Shown: positions 43,861 to 52,788 of the stretch, in pieces
How the letters are laid out: every line of letters begins with the position of its first letter
How positions within the stretch are numbered: position 1 is the stretch's first letter
NCBI GenBank assembly: GCA_022823725.1
Contig: JAJEHL010000026.1
Location: 62,001-126,000, forward strand
Source of the DNA: Candidatus Latescibacterota bacterium
Lineage (GTDB): Bacteria; Latescibacterota; UBA2968
DNA length: 64,000 nt
Direction of reading: 5' to 3'
The notes under the pieces: model-generated
What the model saw: the letters and a program-made list of their open reading frames with translations, nothing else
Database searches by the model: none
Told to the model about the DNA's origin: nothing
Position numbers and translations under genes: made by a program

Positions 43861-45653
43861 TCGACCTCTGCCACCTCTTCAATCTTTGCCTCTCGGATCC
43901 GCTTCACCGAACCGAAATGCTTCAACAATGCGACGCGTCGCGACGGACCCACCCCGGGAATCTCGTCCAACTCCGACGTCAGCGTCCGCCTATCGCGCAA
44001 CTTGCGGTGATACGTAATCGCAAAACGGTGCGACTCATCGCGCAACATCTGCAACAACTTCAGCGCCGACGACGTCTTGGGAATATTCTGCGGATCGGAC
44101 AGCCCCGGCACAAACACCTCCTCCAGCCGCTTCGCCAGCCCAATCACTGGCTGATCTTCAATCCCCAAATCGCGCAGCGCCTCAACCACGCTCGAAAGCT
44201 GACCCTTGCCGCCATCGACCAACAGCAAATCCGGAAACGACTTCCCCTCCTCCATCAACCGCTTAAACCGCCGCGTCACCACCTGCTGCATCATCGCAAA
44301 ATCATTGGGTCCCTCCAACCCCGTAATTTTAAAATGCCGGTACTCGCGCTTCCGCGCCCTGCCATCCACAAAACACACCAGCGACGCCACCGGATCCGAC
44401 CCCTGAATATTTGAAATATCCACCGCCTCAATCCACCGCGGCGGCTTCTCAAGGTGCAAATCGCGTTGAAGCGCCTGCACCGCTGCCGGTGCTTGCGACC
44501 TGCGATTCTCGCGCTTCAACCGCCGCTCTGCCAACAACAACCGCGCATTATTCTCCGCCATCCTCATCAACTGAAACTTATCCCCCCGCTGGGGTATGCG
44601 CATCTCAACCCCACCCTCTGAACGCTCTGTAAGCCAATCGAGCACCGTCTCCCGATCCTCGATATCACACGGCAGGCACACCTCGCGCGGCACAAACGTA
44701 GCCGTCGCGTAAAACAACTGCACAAATTTTGAAACCACCTCCTCCTCAGACGCATCGAGCACCCCCCCAAGAAAATAATTCTGCCGCCCGATCAACCGCC
44801 CATCGCGCACCTCCATCACCACCCCACACGCCTCGTCATCCTCTCGCGCTATCGCTATCGCATCCCAATCCGTCAAATCATTGGACACCACCTTTTGCCG
44901 ACTCGCAGCCTGTTCCAGCGCCTGAATGCGATCCCGATAAATCGCCGCCTCCTCGTACCTCAGCGCCTCTGCCGCTCGCTTCATCCGCTCCTCAAGCGTC
45001 ACCTTCACCTGCGTATGCCGCCCCGTCAAAAACAACACCGCCTCATCCACAATCTTTTGATACGCCCCTGCCACAATCAACCCCTCGCACGGACCGTCGC
45101 ACCGCTTGATCTCGTAATCCAGACACAGCCGCACATTGGACTTTGGCAAATCGTAATCACAACTCCGAATCCGAAACAACCTGTGCATCGTCTCTACCAT
45201 GCGCCGCATCGCCCGCACATCCGTATAAGGCCCCAAATAGCGCGACCCATCCTTCACCACATCGCGCGTCACCACAACGCGGGGAAACGCCTCCTTTGTA
45301 ATGCGGATATACGGATACTTCTTATCGTCCTTCAAACTGATATTGTAGCGCGGCTTGTGCGCCTTGATCAAATTCGCCTCTAAAATCAACGCCTCCAACT
45401 CCGTATCCGTAACAATATATTCCAAATCGCGCACATTGCGAACCAGCGCCCGAAACTGCCGCCGCCCATCATTGGCATTCGGACGAAAATACTGCTGCAC
45501 CCGGCTGCGCAACACCTTTGCCTTGCCGATATAAATAATCTGCCCCTCGTCGCCCTTCATTATGTACACACCAGGCTCTCTGGGCATCAATGCAACAATA
45601 CCGTCGATATGCTCGCGAATGGCGTTTCGGTCGCGTTTCGGTTCATCAGCCAA
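43797..45653 (-). CDS. uvrC: UvrABC system protein C
   Basis: 618 residues starting at the TTG at 45653, which has AAAGGA 7 nt upstream; no ATG fits, and the frame further upstream reads a repeat. The N-terminal GIY-YIG nuclease (PREPGVYIMKGDEGQIIYIG, KAKVLRSRVQQYF), UVR motif (EERMKRAAEALRYEEAAIYR), RNase H-like nuclease (IEAVDISNIQGSDPVASLVC) and tandem helix-hairpin-helix (DEIPGVGPSRRVALLKHFGS) are all present. It makes both incisions in nucleotide excision repair. The last residues (VGWG) come from a tandem duplication of the gene's own 3' end. Confidence 0.94.
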   Translation of the reverse strand: MADEPKRDRNAIREHIDGIVALMPREPGVYIMKGDEGQIIYIGKAKVLRSRVQQYFRPNANDGRRQFRALVRNVRDLEYIVTDTELEALILEANLIKAHKPRYNISLKDDKKYPYIRITKEAFPRVVVTRDVVKDGSRYLGPYTDVRAMRRMVETMHRLFRIRSCDYDLPKSNVRLCLDYEIKRCDGPCEGLIVAGAYQKIVDEAVLFLTGRHTQVKVTLEERMKRAAEALRYEEAAIYRDRIQALEQAASRQKVVSNDLTDWDAIAIAREDDEACGVVMEVRDGRLIGRQNYFLGGVLDASEEEVVSKFVQLFYATATFVPREVCLPCDIEDRETVLDWLTERSEGGVEMRIPQRGDKFQLMRMAENNARLLLAERRLKRENRRSQAPAAVQALQRDLHLEKPPRWIEAVDISNIQGSDPVASLVCFVDGRARKREYRHFKITGLEGPNDFAMMQQVVTRRFKRLMEEGKSFPDLLLVDGGKGQLSSVVEALRDLGIEDQPVIGLAKRLEEVFVPGLSDPQNIPKTSSALKLLQMLRDESHRFAITYHRKLRDRRTLTSELDEIPGVGPSRRVALLKHFGSVKRIREAKIEEVAEVDGVGLKLAEVICEGLKKVGWG

Positions 45654-45796
45654 GATACAATCCTTTCGGCGAATAGACGAATGGACGAACCCCGCCCCAC
45701 CGCCCAAAATCTCTGGATTGCGGCTTACACCCTGCCGCAATGACGGCGCTGTTGATCGAGTTGATTGAGGCGTAAGGTTCATCCATTTCTTAATTC
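45654..45796. repeat. AT-variant palindrome
   Basis: 45706-45744 has the paired ATTGCGGC/GCCGCAAT arms. Its left flank (agacgaa...cgcccaaaa) resembles that of the variant copy at 29385. Confidence 0.85.
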
Positions 45797-46294
45797 CTAA
45801 TTTAATTCCACAATCTCCACATCCATCGCATTCAAATCCAGAATCCCCACCGTCTCCCGCCCCGTCGTCCACCCGCACGCCTCCCCTGGATTAATCACCA
45901 GCGTATCGCCCCTTCGCACATCGATCTCGTGTGTATGCCCGTAAAAAATCACATCATAAGCACCGCTCTGCGCCAGCGCATCCACCTCATCTGGCTCGTG
46001 CAGCATCAAAATGCGCTTGCCCGCCCATTCATGTACATAAGGCGGGCGGTGAATCGGTCCCAGGTCTTCAAAAAGTGCCCGCAAACCGAACTTCTCCCCA
46101 TCATTATTCCCAAAAACCCCGACAAAAGGCACCGTCAAATCCGCCATCCAGCGCGCATTAAACGGCGCGATATAATCCCCCCCGTGCAGCACCAGCCCCA
46201 CATCCCGCGCGTTAAAAAGCTCAACCGCTTTCTCAATCGCGTGTTTATTATCGTGTGTATCCGTAATCAAACCGACCAGATGCGATTTTCCCAT
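45797..46294 (-). CDS. YfcE/MJ0936-type metallophosphodiesterase
   Basis: 165 residues, normal for the family. Metal-binding motifs in order: GLITDTHDN, LVLHGGDYIAP, GVFGNNDGEK, MLHEPD, YGHTHEID. It is a calcineurin-like fold enzyme of COG0622, acting on phosphodiesters in the cytoplasm; natural substrate not readable. Divergent from hisG, with a 164-bp gap. Confidence 0.93.
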   Translation of the reverse strand: MGKSHLVGLITDTHDNKHAIEKAVELFNARDVGLVLHGGDYIAPFNARWMADLTVPFVGVFGNNDGEKFGLRALFEDLGPIHRPPYVHEWAGKRILMLHEPDEVDALAQSGAYDVIFYGHTHEIDVRRGDTLVINPGEACGWTTGRETVGILDLNAMDVEIVELN

Positions 46295-46458
46295 GGTTAG
46301 ACTCCTGTTGTTTAAAATAAAAAAATCAACTCTTTCCGAGTAACGTACTTTTCATTTTTTTATTTGTCAACTCATTCATTAAATTTCCCCAAAATGGCAA
46401 AAAATCGTATCTTTACCCCTGATAAGCCTCAACAGCTAAGTTTACAGGAGCACCCCCC
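46295..46458. promoter_or_regulatory. divergent AT-rich promoter region before hisG
   Basis: AT-rich DNA without intergenic repeats between two divergent genes. It must hold promoters for both. A TTGTCA occurs at 46361-46366 but I see no well-spaced -10 box, and no histidine leader peptide. ACAGGAG precedes hisG. Confidence 0.45.
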
Positions 46459-47337
46459 ATGCCCATATTAAAAATCGGCCTCCCCTCGGGAAGCCTTCAA
46501 GAATCCACACTCAATTTATTTGCCAAAGCCGGGTATCGCATCCGCACCAGCCACCGGTCCTACACGCCCGTCATTGACGACCCCGAACTCGAGGGCTTAT
46601 TTCTGCGCGCTCAGGAAATCGCGCACTACGTCGAACGCGGCGTCCTCGACATAGGCCTCACCGGCATCGACTGGATTCGAGAAAACGAAGCCGACATCAT
46701 CGAAATCGCCGAATTTGCCTACAGCAAAACCTCATCGCAACCCGCGCGCTGGATCATCGCAGTCCCCGAAGACTCGGACATCCAGACCGTACAGGACCTG
46801 CAGGGCAAGCGCATCGCCACCGAACTCGTCACAGCCACGCGCAACCACCTCAAAAACCACGGCATAACCGCCGAAGTCGAATACTCCTGGGGATCCACCG
46901 AAGCCAAAGTCCGCGTCCCCGGCCTCGTCGATGCCATCGCCGAACTCACCGAAACCGGATCGTCTCTGCGTGCCAACAACCTGCGCATTATAGACACCAT
47001 GTTTGAAACCACGCCCAGACTCATCGCAAACAAAACAGCGTGGAACAATGCGTGGAAACGCGAAAAAGCGCAACACATCGCCACCTTGCTCATCGGTGCA
47101 TTCAACGCCGAAGACAAAGTCGGCCTCAAAATGAACGTACGCCGCGCAGACCTCGCTCAAATCGTCAAAAACTTACCCGCGCTCAACAACCCCACAATCG
47201 CCAACTTATTTGACGAAAACTGGGTTGCAATCGAAGTCATCGTCGATGAGCGCGTCGTGCGCGACCTCATACCAAAACTCAAAAAAGCAGGTGCCGAGGG
47301 GATTATAGAGTATCCTTTGAATAAAGTGATTTATTGA
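46459..47337 (+). CDS. hisG: ATP phosphoribosyltransferase (long form)
   Basis: 292 residues, the long form with a C-terminal regulatory domain. Catalytic part: KIGLPSGSLQESTLNLFAKA, LTGIDWIRENEADIIEIAEF, GKRIATELVTATRNHLKNHG, GLVDAIAELTETGSSLRANN. The C-terminal ACT-like domain (about 215-290, KVGLKMNVRRADLAQIVKNL ... IIEYPLNKVIY) normally binds histidine for feedback inhibition. First step of histidine synthesis. Confidence 0.96.
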   Translation: MPILKIGLPSGSLQESTLNLFAKAGYRIRTSHRSYTPVIDDPELEGLFLRAQEIAHYVERGVLDIGLTGIDWIRENEADIIEIAEFAYSKTSSQPARWIIAVPEDSDIQTVQDLQGKRIATELVTATRNHLKNHGITAEVEYSWGSTEAKVRVPGLVDAIAELTETGSSLRANNLRIIDTMFETTPRLIANKTAWNNAWKREKAQHIATLLIGAFNAEDKVGLKMNVRRADLAQIVKNLPALNNPTIANLFDENWVAIEVIVDERVVRDLIPKLKKAGAEGIIEYPLNKVIY

Positions 47338-47739
47338 AAACCTCTGTCTGGAGCGGTGTACAACTGGTCGTTTTCCAGATCAGTTCATCAGGATTTACAG
47401 AGCCTGCACTGGAATGATTCTATCCAGTGATTATAGGATGGACAGGATAAAAACAAAAGCAAAACCTTCTGGATTGCGGCTTACACCCTGCCGCAATGAC
47501 AACCACCGTTCGTCACGCCGGCGAAAGCAGGTGAATAAAGTGATTTATTAACTTCCAAAACCTTCTGGATTGCGGCTCAACATCATGCCTGCCTCCCGTA
47601 TAAAGGCACTACGGGACAGGCTCTGTATGCTTTAAGCAGGGGCCGCAATGACAACCACCGTTCGGCACGCTGGCGAAAGCAGGCGTCCAGTGGATTAAAA
47701 CAATAAACTTATTTGACAAAATATTCAGGAACCTAACCC
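47338..47739. repeat. repeat cluster splitting the his locus
   Basis: Contains an ACTGGTC/GATCAGT inverted element (about 47360-47387), a CACTGGA/TCCAGTG hairpin (about 47408-47431), AT-variant palindromes at 47462-47500 and 47558-47652 (the second with two nested hairpins), and at about 47525-47551 a partial duplicate of the hisG 3' end. An aggaacc sequence precedes the next gene. Confidence 0.85.
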
Positions 47740-50127
47740 ATGCGTGGGATCAGAGCACAGATCAAATTTTCGTACTGTGTAATATTATGCATCATATTGG
47801 GCTGTTCGCTGCGCTTTGTGGGATTGACCAGAGGAGATAGCTCGTTTGTACTGGACGGGGCAAGCCAATCTGAGAAGGCATTTTATCATTTCCACCCCGA
47901 TGAAACGGCCCTCATCCAGGCCGCTTTAGACCCCATTGATCCCCTCGCCCCTAAGATCACCAGCTATGGGATGCTGCCCATCTATCTTTTGAAAGGTGTA
48001 CTGGAATTTAACAGCATTATTTTTGGCCAGGACTTTACAAACCAGAACTCACCCGATAGGGTCCGATACGTATATTTCACCGCTCGTATCCTGGCAGTAT
48101 TGGCTTCCTGTCTGACCCTGTATCTGGTCTGGTTATTGGGTGCCCGGTGGTTCAGTGACCTGACTGGGCTACTCGCTGTCTGCATCGTAGCCGCAGCTCC
48201 AATAGCAATCCAATTGGCCCATTTCTATACTGTAGATGGCTTGTTCACACTGCTGATTCTGGCCACTATGTACGCCCTGATAAGGGCATTGGAACAGCCT
48301 GATTGGCGGTGGTTTGTATTGACGGGCATATTGATCGGACTCAGCGGTGCCATTCGCCTGATAGGCTTATCAGCGGGATTTATACTACTGGTCGGTCATG
48401 TCGCCCAGCAGCGGCAATTAAAAGCAGTCCTGACACCCTCTATTTGGCTGGCGGGTCTATCGGCGGTATTGTGTCTGCTTGCTCTCCAGCCTTTTCTATT
48501 AGACTATGATCTGACTTTTCAGGACACAAACCCTTACGGTCTGGGTTTTGCGATGGACTGGGCGCGAGGAGAATTCCTCACAATCTGGAGCCTGGTAGAT
48601 ATCCACACCATCCCCTATCTGCATCACTGGACCCATCTGTGGCCTCTGGGGATAGGTTGGCCTCTCACCATCCTCTTCATCTTTGGACTATCATATAGCC
48701 TCTGGAAAATAGATCATCAAAAAGGACTGATCTTACTCTGGATCGGGATCTATTTTTACGTAATCGGCGGCTTGCAGGCCAAACCCATAAGGTATCTCCT
48801 GCCTCTGCTGCCTTTTCTGGCTCTTCTATCGGCGGATTTTTGCGTCTGGTTCATCCGATCCCCTCAATTTGTTCGGGCGCGAAAATTGGCCACAGGGATT
48901 TGCGCCGCGGTATTTATGTACAGCACCATCTACGGCGTTGCTTTTGCCAACCTCTACACGCGGGAAGACAGCCGCATCCAGGCCGCACGCTGGATAGACA
49001 AACACATCCCCGCCAACAGCCGAATCGGTGTCGAAAGGGGTGGGTTCTCTATGCGCGGAATGATCAACTCGGAAAAATATTCCGTGCGTCCAATCAAGAT
49101 GGGGGTGCTCTTTACAGTACGCGGATTCACAACCTGTAAAGCAGAGTTCATCTTTGTACAGGATCAGCTACGCCACCTGGATTACATAGCCATAACGGAC
49201 ATCAATCGCTACCAACAATTCACTGCCGCCCCCGAATTGGTTCCGGGGGGTGCGGCTTTCTACCAGACACTGGTAGATGGTGAGTTGGGTTTTGATCTGG
49301 TCCAGCGCTTCAAGCACTATCCCTCTCTCGGCAGCATCGCGTTCAAAGACGACGGCAGTGAACCGACGTTTGTAGGCTTTGATCACCCGACGGTCATGAT
49401 TTTTAAAAAAAACACCGCCTATCAGCAGGGCATAGCACACCTGCAGAAACAGGCAAATCCCCATTGTGTTGATTCTCTGTTGGAAACCGCCTGTTCCGCC
49501 CTTCGGGCAGGAGATTTTAACCAGAGTCTGCTGGCGGCCAAACGAGCGATAGAGCAATTCCCCCAATCGAAAATTGCCTATCTCGTTGCAGCAGAAATAC
49601 ACAGACAGCGGGGAGAAGAGGCCATAAAACTACACCGGGCATACTGGGCAGAGGTTGCACAAAGTCTGAGTTCGCATTGGCTGCTCTGGGGAAGCGGACA
49701 GAGTTTATTGGAATTGGGCCTGACTGATTTAACTTTGTCCGTGCTCGAGGGAGGGACTCGACGAGTCGCCCCAGGGAAGAAAATCGAGGCAGCCAATCTG
49801 TATATCATTCTCGCCAGCCGTCTATACGACCGCCGGGAAAAGGAAGAAGCCGCGAAAGTCCTCTTCCTTTCAATCCAAATTCATCCCCTTCCTATGGCTT
49901 ATAATTTCCTGGCAAATATCGCTACCCAAGGAAAAGACTACAAACAGGCGGTAGAATACTTCGAACAATCGCTACAGATAGACGACAAACAAGCTGATGT
50001 ACACGCCGCTATAGGGAAAATCACGGCCCGATTCTTGAACGATCAGCCCAGAGCTTCGTACCACTTTCAAAGGGCACTGGAACTGGACCCCAAATTAGAA
50101 GCCGATCTATCCAGATGGATAAACTAA
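47740..50127 (+). CDS. GT39-like membrane glycosyltransferase with TPR C-terminus
   Basis: 795 residues. After one signal-anchor helix the first loop has the HPDE acidic motif (FHPDETALIQAALDPID), as in ArnT/PMT-type transferases, and about ten membrane helices follow to residue 420. Residues about 430-550 form an exposed domain, and 560-795 are TPR-like helices (DYKQAVEYFEQSLQIDDKQA). It probably moves a sugar from a polyprenyl-phosphate donor; acceptor unknown. Base use differs sharply from both neighbours: no C excess on the plus strand. This suggests recent arrival between hisG and hisD. Confidence 0.85.
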   Translation: MRGIRAQIKFSYCVILCIILGCSLRFVGLTRGDSSFVLDGASQSEKAFYHFHPDETALIQAALDPIDPLAPKITSYGMLPIYLLKGVLEFNSIIFGQDFTNQNSPDRVRYVYFTARILAVLASCLTLYLVWLLGARWFSDLTGLLAVCIVAAAPIAIQLAHFYTVDGLFTLLILATMYALIRALEQPDWRWFVLTGILIGLSGAIRLIGLSAGFILLVGHVAQQRQLKAVLTPSIWLAGLSAVLCLLALQPFLLDYDLTFQDTNPYGLGFAMDWARGEFLTIWSLVDIHTIPYLHHWTHLWPLGIGWPLTILFIFGLSYSLWKIDHQKGLILLWIGIYFYVIGGLQAKPIRYLLPLLPFLALLSADFCVWFIRSPQFVRARKLATGICAAVFMYSTIYGVAFANLYTREDSRIQAARWIDKHIPANSRIGVERGGFSMRGMINSEKYSVRPIKMGVLFTVRGFTTCKAEFIFVQDQLRHLDYIAITDINRYQQFTAAPELVPGGAAFYQTLVDGELGFDLVQRFKHYPSLGSIAFKDDGSEPTFVGFDHPTVMIFKKNTAYQQGIAHLQKQANPHCVDSLLETACSALRAGDFNQSLLAAKRAIEQFPQSKIAYLVAAEIHRQRGEEAIKLHRAYWAEVAQSLSSHWLLWGSGQSLLELGLTDLTLSVLEGGTRRVAPGKKIEAANLYIILASRLYDRREKEEAAKVLFLSIQIHPLPMAYNFLANIATQGKDYKQAVEYFEQSLQIDDKQADVHAAIGKITARFLNDQPRASYHFQRALELDPKLEADLSRWIN

Positions 50128-50142
50128 ACGAGAAGCAATAAA

Positions 50143-51441
50143 ATGATCGAAATCATCAAACACAACCGCGACAAAACACCCCCAAAACTCGACGCCATCC
50201 TCTCGCGCAGCCCTGATTTCTCCGCCGAACAGGAAGAAACCGTGCGAGAAGTCGTCACCGCCGTAAAAGAACAGGGAGACCGCGCGCTCCTCGCCTACAC
50301 CAAAAAATACGACGGCATTGACATGACACCCGCCGACATTCGCGTGCCCGAATCTGAAATCAAAACCGCATATCGCGACGCCGACCCCAAATTCATCGAC
50401 ATCATAGACGCAGCCGCGGCAAACATCCGCAAATTTCACGAAACGCAAAAACAAACATCCTATTTCATCGAAGACGGCGACGGCGTCATCCTCGGCAAAC
50501 GCATCCTCCCCATCGAACGCGTTGCCCTGCTCATCCCCGGTGCGAGTGCCCCCTTGTTCTCCACCCTGCTCATGGCCGCCATCCCCGCGCAAATCGCGAG
50601 CGTCCCACACCTCTGCATCGCCACGCCACCGCAGGCAAACGGCGCCATACACCCCGCCGTCCTCGCCACAGCCCATCACCTGAAGATACGCGAAATCTAC
50701 AAAGTATTTGGCGCACAAGCCATTGCCGCACTCGCTTATGGCACCGAAACCATACCCCGCGTTGACAAACTCGTCGGACCCGGCAACCCCTATGTTCAAA
50801 TCGCAAAAAAATGTGTCTTCGGAACCGTTGACATCGACATGATCGCCGGACCCAGCGAAATCGTCGTCATCGCCGACCACACCGCAAACGCCAAACACAT
50901 CGCCGCCGACCTCCTCTCACAGGCCGAACACGGCAGCGGCTTTGAAGCCGCGGTCTGCATCACGCCCTCTGCCGACCTCGCAACGCAAATCGCCGACGAA
51001 ATCGCCCGGCAAGCCGCCGACCTGACGCACCGCGAAGCCATACAAAAAGCACTCGACCGCTTTGGCGCAATCGTCGTCGTGCGCGACCTCGCCGAGGGTA
51101 TTGACCTCGCCAATCGCATTGCGCCCGAACACCTCGAACTCATCGTCGCCGACCCCTGGGCGCATCTACAATCGGTTCGCCATGCCGGCGCTGTATTCCT
51201 CGGCGCGGCATCATCCGAACCCGTGGGAGACTACTACGCGGGCACCAACCACATCCTGCCCACAGCCGGCGCCGCCCGATTTGCGTCATCCGTTGGCGTT
51301 GACACCTTCACCAAAAACATCAGCATCTTACAATACACCGAACAACGCCTGCAAAAAACCGCGGGCCACATCATCAGCATGGCAGAAACCGAGGGCCTCG
51401 ACGCCCACGCCAATGCAATTAGAATCAGGATGAAAGGATGA
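50143..51441 (+). CDS. hisD: histidinol dehydrogenase
   Basis: 432 residues, full length. Blocks: YHCP-type region VALLIPGASAPLFSTLLMAA, VFGAQAIAALAYGTETIPRV, DKLVGPGNPYVQIAKKCVFG, DIDMIAGPSEIVVIADHTAN (signature), and NHILPTAGAARFASSVGVDT, FTKNISI. It oxidises histidinol to histidine with two NAD+. The gene begins 15 bp after the glycosyltransferase. Confidence 0.96.
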   Translation: MIEIIKHNRDKTPPKLDAILSRSPDFSAEQEETVREVVTAVKEQGDRALLAYTKKYDGIDMTPADIRVPESEIKTAYRDADPKFIDIIDAAAANIRKFHETQKQTSYFIEDGDGVILGKRILPIERVALLIPGASAPLFSTLLMAAIPAQIASVPHLCIATPPQANGAIHPAVLATAHHLKIREIYKVFGAQAIAALAYGTETIPRVDKLVGPGNPYVQIAKKCVFGTVDIDMIAGPSEIVVIADHTANAKHIAADLLSQAEHGSGFEAAVCITPSADLATQIADEIARQAADLTHREAIQKALDRFGAIVVVRDLAEGIDLANRIAPEHLELIVADPWAHLQSVRHAGAVFLGAASSEPVGDYYAGTNHILPTAGAARFASSVGVDTFTKNISILQYTEQRLQKTAGHIISMAETEGLDAHANAIRIRMKG

Positions 51442-51618
51442 AAGGATGGACAGGATGAAAAGCAAAGGCAAAACCTCTGGATCGCGGCTCAGAAGCATAC
51501 CGCGATGACACTTCACATTTCACAGTCCTTCTTTTTCATCTGCGATCATCTGCGTCATCTGCGGATCACACTTCAACCTTCACACTTCAACCTTCAACCT
51601 TCACACTTCAAACTTTAT
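51442..51618. repeat. repeat cluster before hisC
   Basis: A cagga-type tract, a complete ATCGCGGC palindrome (51471-51509), catctgcg direct repeats (about 51533-51566) and a cacttcaacc tract run up to the hisC start. Confidence 0.85.
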
Positions 51619-52680
51619 ATGACCTATCTCAATAACATAAAACCCGAAGTCCGCGCCCTGCACGGGTATCATCTCACGGCGTATGACTGTCCCATCAAGC
51701 TCAACCAGAACGAAAGCCCCTTTGACGTACCCGACAGCTTGAAAGACGACATCTTGCGCGCCGTCCGCGACAAATCCTGGTCGCGCTATCCCGAACCCAT
51801 GCAAATGGACCTCGTCGAAACACTCGCCGACCACGCAGGCGTCCAACCCGAAGGCCTCATCGTCTGCAACGGATCGAACACCCTCGTACAACTCGTCCTC
51901 GGCGTCGTATCTACCCCCGGTGTCCAGGTCGTCATCCCCTCGCCCTCATTCTCCCTTTACGGCCTCTACACCGACATATTCAGCGGACGCATCCTCGACG
52001 TTCCCCTCACACAAAACTACGGCTTCGACATCCCAAAATTATGCGATGCTGCCAGCCAAAAAAACGTGCGCCTCATCATCCTCTGCTCTCCCAACAACCC
52101 CACGGGATGCGCCATCTCGAACGCGGACCTCGACAAACTCCTATCCAGCACCAGCGCCCTCGTCATGGTCGATGAAGCCTACGGCGAATTCTACAACCAG
52201 ACCGCCATAGACCTCTTGCCCAAACACCCCAACCTCATCGTCCTCAAAACCCTCTCCAAAGCATTTGGCGCCGCTGGCATTCGCATCGGATATCTCATCG
52301 CCCATCCCGGCTTGCGCGACGAAATCATCAAAGGCAAAATCCCCTTTGACATCAACATCTTCTCGCATACAGCGGCCATGGCCATCCTCAACCAAAAAGA
52401 CCTCATACAAAAACGCATCGCCTCTATATGCACAGAACGCGAGCGCGTCTTCCAATCCCTCACCAAAATAGACGGCGTCACGCCTTATCCATCACACGCC
52501 AACCTCATCCTCTTTGAAGTCGCCGACCCAGATGCTGTCTTCACTGGCTTGATCGAACAAGGCATACTCATCCGCAACGTCACATCCTATCCCATGCTCG
52601 ACAAAGCACTGCGCGTATCCATCGGCACAGAACGGGAAAATGACCTGTTTTTGGAGGCTCTTAAAAGAACACTGAAATAA
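51619..52680 (+). CDS. hisC: histidinol-phosphate aminotransferase
   Basis: 353 residues from the ATG at 51619; the frame upstream reads repeats. Class I/II PLP aminotransferase: KLNQNESPFDVPDSLKDDIL, NGSNTLVQLVLGVVSTPGVQ, ILCSPNNPTGCAIS, MVDEAYGEF, VLKTLSKAFGAAGIRIGYLI (PLP-binding Lys in SKAFG). It acts on imidazole-acetol phosphate in histidine synthesis. Confidence 0.95.
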   Translation: MTYLNNIKPEVRALHGYHLTAYDCPIKLNQNESPFDVPDSLKDDILRAVRDKSWSRYPEPMQMDLVETLADHAGVQPEGLIVCNGSNTLVQLVLGVVSTPGVQVVIPSPSFSLYGLYTDIFSGRILDVPLTQNYGFDIPKLCDAASQKNVRLIILCSPNNPTGCAISNADLDKLLSSTSALVMVDEAYGEFYNQTAIDLLPKHPNLIVLKTLSKAFGAAGIRIGYLIAHPGLRDEIIKGKIPFDINIFSHTAAMAILNQKDLIQKRIASICTERERVFQSLTKIDGVTPYPSHANLILFEVADPDAVFTGLIEQGILIRNVTSYPMLDKALRVSIGTERENDLFLEALKRTLK

Positions 52681-52788
52681 AAAATCTTCTGGATCGCGGC
52701 TCAACACCATGCCGCGATGACGGCTTTGTTAATGGCCTTGATTGATGCATATTAGCCCCTATCCTTGTACTTTTCATGAGACAAACCC
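52681..52788. repeat. ATCGCGGC palindrome
   Basis: A complete copy at 52682-52721; the remaining 65 bp have no feature beyond a weak GAGA before the next ATG. Confidence 0.85.

Noticed and set aside
45654-45878. N-terminal extension of uvrC to an ATG at 45878
   Set aside because: The extension overlaps the phosphodiesterase gene and reads through a repeat; the TTG at 45653 has a ribosome-binding site and fits family length.
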